Shown here: positions 58,594-64,000 of the stretch, one piece after another | Numbering within the stretch: position 1 is the first letter of the stretch | Layout of the letters: every line of letters starts with the position of its first letter | DNA from: Bufo bufo | Taxonomy: Eukaryota; Chordata; Amphibia; Anura; Bufonidae | Reading direction: 5' to 3' | NCBI RefSeq assembly: GCF_905171765.1 | Contig: NC_053390.1 | Location: 508,389,444-508,453,443, forward strand | Length of the DNA: 64,000 nucleotides | Notes under the pieces: generated by a model | Databases searched by the model: none | Told to the model about the DNA's origin: nothing | What the model saw: the letters and a program-made list of their open reading frames with translations, nothing else | Program-made: the position numbers and the translations under genes

Positions 58594-60069
58594 CTATGCT
58601 AAGTGTACCTGTGTGTGGTACTTCCGGAAACACTCCCCTAAGCATAGGGCAGGGCAGTCAGGACAGAAATAGCGGGTGTCACTCCTTATTCCACTCCTGC
58701 TACAGAGACGACATCTTTTTCGGGGTGACGGTTGGGTTGAGGTACCAGCAACGACATTGGGGAAATGTTGCTCGTGTAGACGGCACACTACACTGGTGGA
58801 TGGGGCCACGGAACCTCCTAGATACAGGAGGTTCTCGATGATCTCTTCCTGAAATTTGAGGAAGGATCCTGTTCTCCCAGCCTTACTGTAGAGAACAAAA
58901 CTATTATATGCAGCCAATTGAATCAAATATACAGACACCTTCTTATACCAGCGTCTGGTGCGTCGGGAAACTAAATAGGGAGCCAACATCTGGTCATTGA
59001 CGTCCACCCCTCCCATGTGAAGGTTATAGTCGTGGACTGAGAGGGGCTTTTCAATGACACTGGTTGCTCGTTCAATTTGTATTGTCGTGTCTGCGTGAAT
59101 GGAGGAGAGCATGTAAACGTCACACTTGTCTCTCCATTTCACCGCGAGCAGTTCTTCGTTACACAAGGCAGCCCTCTCCCCCCTTGCAAGACGGTGGTAA
59201 CGAGCCGTTGGGGGAAGCCCCGGCGACTAGGTCGCGCGGTGCCACAGCAGCCAATCTGTTCTAGGAACAAATGCCTGAAGAGGGGCACACTTGTGTAAAA
59301 ATTGTCCACATAAAGATGGTACCCCTTGCCAAATAAGGGTGACACCAAGTCCCAGACTGTCTTCCCACTGCTCCCCAGGTAGTCAGGGCAACCGACCGGC
59401 TCCAGGGTCTGATCTTTTCCCTCATAGATCCGAAATTTGTGGGTATAGCCTGTGGCCCTTTCACAGAGCTTATACAATTTGACCCCATACCGGGCGCGCT
59501 TGCTTGGGAAATATTGTTTGAAGCCAAGGCACCCGGAGCCGGTCAAAAGCTGGGTGGCCTCTGGGACGGGAGGTGCTGTTGTCGCTAAAGTGCAGGAAAT
59601 GCAGGATTGTCTCAAATCGTGTCCTGGACATAGCAGCAGAGAACATGGGCATGTGATGAATTTGGTTCGTGGACCAATATGACCGCAATTCATGCTTTTT
59701 GGTTAGACCCATGTTGAGGAGAAGGCCCAGAAAAATTTTAATTTCGGAAACTTGGACTGGTTTCCACCGGAAAGGCTGGGCATAAAAGCTTCCCGGGTTG
59801 GCGGCTATAAATTGAGTGGCATACCGATTTGTTTCTGCCACGACTATGTCCAAGAGCTCCGCAGTCAAGAACAGCTCAAAAAATCCCAGTGCCGAACCGA
59901 TCTGAGCTGTCTCAACCCGAACTCCAGACTTGGTGGTGAAAGGGGGAACTACAGGTGCGGCTGAAGTTGGGGACTGCCAATCAGGGTTTGCCAGCACCTC
60001 AGGGACTCTAGGGGCTCTACGGGCCTGTCTGTGCAGTGGCTGCGACGGGGTAACTATTGCACGTGCCAT
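58594..60069 (-). pseudogene. piggyBac-like transposase (PGBD family), broken in two places
   Basis: Minus strand. The first frame (from MARAIVTPSQPLHR at 60069) lacks the acidic start seen in the other copy and covers the early DDE domain (FFELFLTAELLDIVVAETNR) to HPAFDRL. About 40 residues, including the first catalytic aspartate region, are deleted near 59535. It continues in another frame at FKQYFPSKRARYGVKLYK, with the second aspartate in YVDNFYTS. A G-run indel near 59190 shifts the frame again, before NEELLAVKWRDK. The third aspartate is in GGVDVNDQ. The Cys-rich C-terminus (CRLCSRSGIRSDTRYFC) ends at 58594. Inactive. Confidence 0.92.
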
Positions 60070-60642
60070 CGTACCAGATAATCAGCGAATCAGTGACTGC
60101 GGTGGGCTGGCCGCTAATCGACGCTAACTACCTAACCAAGGGGCCTAAACTATCCTAAAACCTATCAGTCAATACCAGTGGGAAAAAAAAGTGACAGTTT
60201 ACACTGATCACTTTTTTCCCTTTCACTAGGTGATTGACAGGGGCGATCAAGGGGTGATCAAGGGGTTAATTGGGGTGATGGGGGGTGATCTGGGGGCTAA
60301 ATGTGGTGTTGGTGGGTACTCACTGTGATGTCTGCTCCTCTGCTGGAACCAACCGACCAAAAGGACCAGCAGAGAAGCCATTTAACACCTTATATTTATA
60401 AATATAAGGTGTTAGATGGCTTGTGATTCGATTTTTTAAAAATCAGCAACCTGCCAGCGACGATCATTGGCTGGCATGTTGCTGACGAAATACTCCCCTA
60501 ACTTTTGCCGGCCCGCGATGCGCATGCACGGGCCGGCTCTGACCGAAATCTCGCGTCTCGCGAGATGACGCACGGATGCATCCAGGAGGAATGAATCGAC
60601 CGCCTCCAGGACGCATCCGTGCGTTAGGCGGTCCGGAGGCGG
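60070..60642. other. Right terminal region of the piggyBac-like element
   Basis: Non-coding. Contains repeated GGGGTGATC motifs (60240-60290), a palindrome AACACCTTATATTTATAAAT / ATATAAGGTGTT (60384-60411) and a CG-rich mirrored block around GCATCC / GGATGC near the end (60573-60620). Confidence 0.6.
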
Positions 60643-61345
60643 TTAATGACACTGCTCTCCAGAGGGGGAGGAGAGTGTGTTCACTCTGAGTGACACTGCT
60701 CTCCAGAGGGGGAGGAGAGTGTGGGTGTGTTCACTCTGAGTGACACTGCTCTCCAGAGGGGGAGGAGAGTGTGGATGTGTTCACTCTGAGTGACACTGCT
60801 CTCAAGAGGGGGAGGAGAGTGTGGGTGTGTTCACTCTGACACTGCTCTCCAGAGGAGGAGGAGAGTGTGGGTGTGTTCACTCTTAATGACACTGCTCTCC
60901 AGAGGGGGAGGAGAGTGTGGGTGTGTTCACTCTGAGTGACACTGTTCTCCAGAGGGGGAGGAGAGTGTGGGTGTGTTCACTCTTAATGACACTGCTCTCC
61001 AGAGGGGGAGGAGAGTGTGGGTGTGTTCACTCTGAGTGACACTGCTCTAAAGAGGGGGAGAGTGTGGGTGTGTTCACTCTGAGTGACACTGCTCTCCAGA
61101 GGGGGAGGAGAGTGTGTTCACTCTGAGTGACACTGCTCTCAAGAGGGGGAGGAGAGTGTGGATGTGTACACTCTGAGTGACACTGCTCTCCAGAGGGGAA
61201 GGAGAGTGTGGGTGTGTTCACTCTGAGTGACACTGCTCTCCAGAGGGGGAGGAGAGTGTGGGTGTGTTCACTCTGAGTGACACTGCTCTCCAGAGGGGGA
61301 GGAGAGTGTGGGTGTGTTCACTCTAAATGACACTGCTCTCCAGAG
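60643..61345. repeat. ~50/44-bp satellite array, right block
   Basis: Continues the same repeat from the TTAA junction to a last partial unit at 61345, where it stops abruptly at CAGAGGCTCCCGGTG. About 14 units, both length forms present. Confidence 0.95.
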
Positions 61346-61435
61346 GCTCCCGGTGCCGTAGGATCTCAATTGTGAGCTTTCATTATCATGCAGTGAGCTC
61401 ATGTTGGTATAGATCTTCATCTGTAATAAAAAAAG

Positions 61436-62128
61436 GTGAAACATCGTGTACACCGCGGCAGGCGGTGATCGGAAGCAGGCACCTCGGCTAAATGCACGGG
61501 ACCCCCCCCCCCTCATGTCGGCGATCGCCGCAAACCGTAGGTCAATTCAGACCTGCGGTTTGCGGCTTTTTATTGTCCCATGGGGCTGTGGGGGCCCTGA
61601 TGACATGGAAGGCAGCGCAATGCCTTCCTGAGGCATCTGCGCTGCCTTCCGGTGACGAGCCTGTGAGATCTAGCCCCCTGGATCTCATAGGCCGGAAGCT
61701 GTATGAGTAATACTCTCTGTATTACTCATACAGCCAATGCATTCCAATACAGAAGTATTGGAATGCATTGTAAAGGATCAGACCCCCAAAAGTTCAAGTC
61801 CCAAAGTGGGACAAAAAAATAAAGTGAAAAAAAAAAGTTTTCCCCACAAAAAATTAAAAGTTTCAAGTAAAAATAAACAAAAACGTCATTTTCCCCAAAT
61901 AAAGTAAAAAAAAAATAGGTTAAAAATAGGGGAAAAAAAATAATAGACATATTAGGTATTGCCGCGTGCGTATCGACCGCCTTTATAAACATATCACATG
62001 ACCTAACCCCTCAGATGAACACCGTAAAAAATAAAAACTGTGCTAAATAAACAGTTTTTTGGTCACCTTACATCACAAAAAGTACAACAGCAAGCGATCA
62101 AAAAGGCGTACGCCCACCAAAATAGTAC
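61436..62128. mobile_element. piggyBac-like fragment cut by an LTR element
   Basis: GGCGGTGATCGGAA and GGTCAATTCAGACCTGCGGT match positions 48362-48490 of the transposase-bearing element; later motifs (ATATTAGGTATTGCCGCG, CAGATGAACACCGTAAAA) match 30770-30900. It stops at CAAAATAGTAC, where copies elsewhere continue with CAATC, exactly at the LTR start. Confidence 0.75.
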
Positions 62129-62536
62129 TGTGGCAAACCTAGCCACTTCTGGACTATAATGTAAGAAAGGTTGTCTGTAGGTTGTGCTGTATGCTATATG
62201 CGTTTTGCTATGTATATTGGGCTGTAACAGATGGACACTGCCAGACCTGTTTAAACTAGCTGCCGTGTCCCCCCTCAACCTCCCATCAGCCCTTGCTATT
62301 GTCTGCCCCCACCTTTCCTTGTATTATAGTAATCTATTCACCCTATTGTATGTAAATGAGGCTGTTGAGGGGTTGAAACATGTGTGCTGTGCCTAGTAAA
62401 GTTCAGTTGACTCCCAGACTGTGTCTCGTCCGGTTATTGGGAGGATTGGGAACATTGCCTTACTGTTCAGCGCTGACTGTGGATTTACCTGTTATACCAG
62501 CGGAGATCGTGGATTCTAATATTGCACTCCGCTACA
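62129..62536 (+). mobile_element. 5' LTR of a Ty3/gypsy-type retrotransposon
   Basis: Starts TGTGGCAAACCTAGCCAC and ends CTCCGCTACA, so it has the TG...CA edges. It interrupts a piggyBac-like repeat at its left edge. The 3' LTR lies beyond the window, so length (408 bp) rests on the left breakpoint and on the adjacent primer-binding site. Confidence 0.8.
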
Positions 62537-62556
62537 ATTGGTGGCAAGCGACGGGA
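62537..62556 (+). other. Probable primer-binding site
   Basis: ATTGGTGGCAAGCGACGGG directly follows the LTR; TGGTGGC at this position is common for tRNA-primed LTR elements. The tRNA is not assigned. Confidence 0.55.
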
Positions 62557-62659
62557 TCCAACCTTACAGCCGAAAAGCGGTGTTCGTGTAAATTGAAACT
62601 ACCGAACAAGGAAAGTGAAGGGCAATTCGTATGGAACAAAGGAACGAACAACGAGGTGA

Positions 62660-64000
62660 ATGGAGATTGATTATGCTGCTTTGAAACGGCAGACATTGAA
62701 AGAGCTATTGGAAGCCAGGGGTAAAGTAGCCAGCAACAAACCCAAGGACGTACTAATTGCCGAGCTGATAGAGGGAGACAGAGCCCGCAGCGCTACACCC
62801 CCAGCAGCCATGGAGGAGACACTCTACCAGAGGGAAATGAGAACCAGGCTGGAATTTCTGCCACAGCCTATATCAGAGGCCATGATGCAAATGGTAATGG
62901 CAAATGTGCAGGAGTACGTGATGGCACACAGCCCACAGCATGCACCGTCCCGAGCGGAATCCACCCCTGGGTCACTCTACAGCCAGGTAAAAACCAAAAT
63001 TCCCTATCATGCCTTTAAAGTATTTTGCGAGGAGAAGGATGAGATTGATGGGTTTTTACAGGATTTTGAAAGGCTGTGTGATTTACATGACTTGGAACGG
63101 GCAGTATGGGTCCCCTTGCTGGCAGGCAAGCTAGCAGGGCGGGCAGTGGAAGCATATCGCGCTGTACCCAGCGAGGACAGCAGAGATTATGAAAAAGTAA
63201 AGCGAGCGATATTAGAGAGGTATGCCATTACCCCAGAAGCATACCGGCGGAAATTTAGAAACCTGCGAAAACCAGAGAAAGATTCTCATGCTGAGTGGGC
63301 ACACAAGCTGGACCAAGCATCACAAGGGTGGATACAAGCCAGCCAAGCCACTACTATGGAAGAATTGCGGCAGTTAATGCTGTTGGAGCAATTCTTCAAC
63401 GGTTTGTCTCCAGAGACACAAGAATGGGTGCGGGACAGGAAGCCTCTCACCCTAACAGAAGCGGCACGCTTAGCCGATCAGCATTTTGATGCGAGAAGGC
63501 ATCAGGTAACCCTCCCCAAGAGTTACCCGCGACCCGCGGGGTCACCCAGCATTCCACCCTCCCACGCTCCCACTGCATCTCCTTTTCGCCTGTCCCCAGG
63601 GAACCTACCACCACCCTCCAGGTATAATGGACGTGCCAATATCCAGTGCCACACCTGCAAACAGTGGGGGCATATGGCCCGTGAGTGCACCCAAAATCGA
63701 GGCAGACCCGCCTGGAACCAAGCTCGACCGAATCCGGCACCAAGGGCTGCTGCCCACCATTATCAGCGGGAGCCAGCTGCCCAAGAGATGTGGAGTGTGC
63801 AAGCCGAGGAACCTCTAGGGGTATTACACGAGGTGATGTCCGTTCGAGCCACCGACAACAGACAGCATCATCGCCAGCTGGTGACCCTGGAAGGGAAGGA
63901 AGTACAAGGGCTCCGAGATTCCGGAGCCACGCTCACCTTGATCGCACCCCATCTGGTTCCAGGTTCCGCTCACACTGGCGGATCAGTGGCCGTAAGGGTG
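62660..64000 (+). CDS. Retrotransposon gag-protease, open to window edge
   Basis: An uninterrupted frame of 447 codons from MEIDYAALKRQTLKELLEAR to the last base; the rest of pol lies outside. The N-terminal part resembles a SAP-like helix pair (KELLEARGKVASNKPKDVL). Residues ~124-290 resemble the SCAN domain (DFERLCDLHDLERAVWVPLL, LLEQFFNGLSPETQEWVRD). In host genomes SCAN is a dimerisation domain thought to derive from the capsid of Gmr1-like gypsy elements; here it would form the capsid. A CX2CX4HX4C zinc knuckle lies at 330-343 (CHTCKQWGHMAREC) and an aspartic protease DSGA motif at about 420. No lesion is seen, which suggests a young copy. Confidence 0.85.
   Translation, partial: MEIDYAALKRQTLKELLEARGKVASNKPKDVLIAELIEGDRARSATPPAAMEETLYQREMRTRLEFLPQPISEAMMQMVMANVQEYVMAHSPQHAPSRAESTPGSLYSQVKTKIPYHAFKVFCEEKDEIDGFLQDFERLCDLHDLERAVWVPLLAGKLAGRAVEAYRAVPSEDSRDYEKVKRAILERYAITPEAYRRKFRNLRKPEKDSHAEWAHKLDQASQGWIQASQATTMEELRQLMLLEQFFNGLSPETQEWVRDRKPLTLTEAARLADQHFDARRHQVTLPKSYPRPAGSPSIPPSHAPTASPFRLSPGNLPPPSRYNGRANIQCHTCKQWGHMARECTQNRGRPAWNQARPNPAPRAAAHHYQREPAAQEMWSVQAEEPLGVLHEVMSVRATDNRQHHRQLVTLEGKEVQGLRDSGATLTLIAPHLVPGSAHTGGSVAVRV

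Larger units (their letters stand above)
55447..60646 (-). mobile_element. piggyBac-like transposon inserted in satellite at a TTAA
   Basis: TTAA at 55447-55450 and 60643-60646. Left flank CACTC and right flank TGACACTGCTCTCC rejoin as the satellite variant CACTCTTAATGACAC when the element is removed. Termini TTAACCACTTCAGCC and GGAGGCGGTTAA are only partly inverted. The element is 5.2 kb, with a palindromic left half and a transposase pseudogene on the minus strand in the right half. Confidence 0.92.

Noticed and set aside
58594..60069. Treating the three minus-strand frames as three separate genes
   Set aside because: They are consecutive pieces of one piggyBac transposase separated by a deletion and a frameshift.
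47810..61345. Regular repeats considered as a CRISPR-like array
   Set aside because: Units are tandem with no unique spacers, the context is a vertebrate genome, and length variants behave like a satellite.

Overview
This is vertebrate genomic DNA, most likely from a frog (anuran). One host gene is clearly recognisable: REST (NRSF), on the minus strand, spread over the first ~45 kb. Its 84-bp ZF5 exon and its phase-1 exon joints match the known vertebrate REST layout. The amphibian inference rests on the repeat landscape: many TTAA-flanked elements, hAT elements with 8-bp target duplications, Tc1-like elements, piggyBac-like elements with palindromic tails, and CR1/Rex1/L2-like LINE ends. No species can be named from the sequence.

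Layout of REST, in transcription order (right to left): a CpG-rich block at about 44.9-45.77 kb with good minus-strand splice donors (inferred promoter and 5' noncoding exon); a repeat-filled inferred first intron; coding exon A (20016-20898, start codon, N-terminal repressor region, zinc fingers 1-4); an 84-bp exon (12888-12971, finger 5); and the last coding exon (4663-6566, fingers 6-8, a long linker with an in-frame 27-bp minisatellite, and the C-terminal finger). Joined, these give an uninterrupted 956-residue reading frame. The first 4.6 kb should hold the 3'UTR and downstream flank, but its end cannot be placed.

The introns are a stack of mobile elements. Many have checkable boundaries: hAT at 7170-8061 (8-bp duplication), a TTAA element carrying ten 109-bp repeats at 8347-9997, long palindromic TTAA elements at 18261-19117 and 28790-29424, a nest in which a LINE sits beside or within a hAT element that itself splits a MITE (34440-36587), another hAT at 36592-37090, and three Tc1-like elements. 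The Tc1 at 37480-39055 has an unbroken transposase with a DD34E triad. The one at 39758-41347 is broken. The one at 42499-43549 is broken, has DD36E spacing and sits inside a TTAA element.

From 47.8 to 61.3 kb lies a satellite of about 50/44 bp, split by two large piggyBac-like elements. The second (55447-60646) sits exactly in a TTAA that exists only in a minority variant of the satellite unit. Both piggyBac transposase genes are broken, and both have lost sequence just after the same Asp-Arg-Leu motif next to the first catalytic aspartate. A 500-bp assembly gap (53341-53840) lies in this region.

The right edge (62129-64000) is the 5' end of a Ty3/gypsy-type LTR retrotransposon: LTR, primer-binding site, and a gag-protease frame open to the window edge with a capsid region resembling the SCAN domain. 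The transposon genes are independent of REST; the window shows a conserved regulator gene with introns enlarged by repeated insertion.
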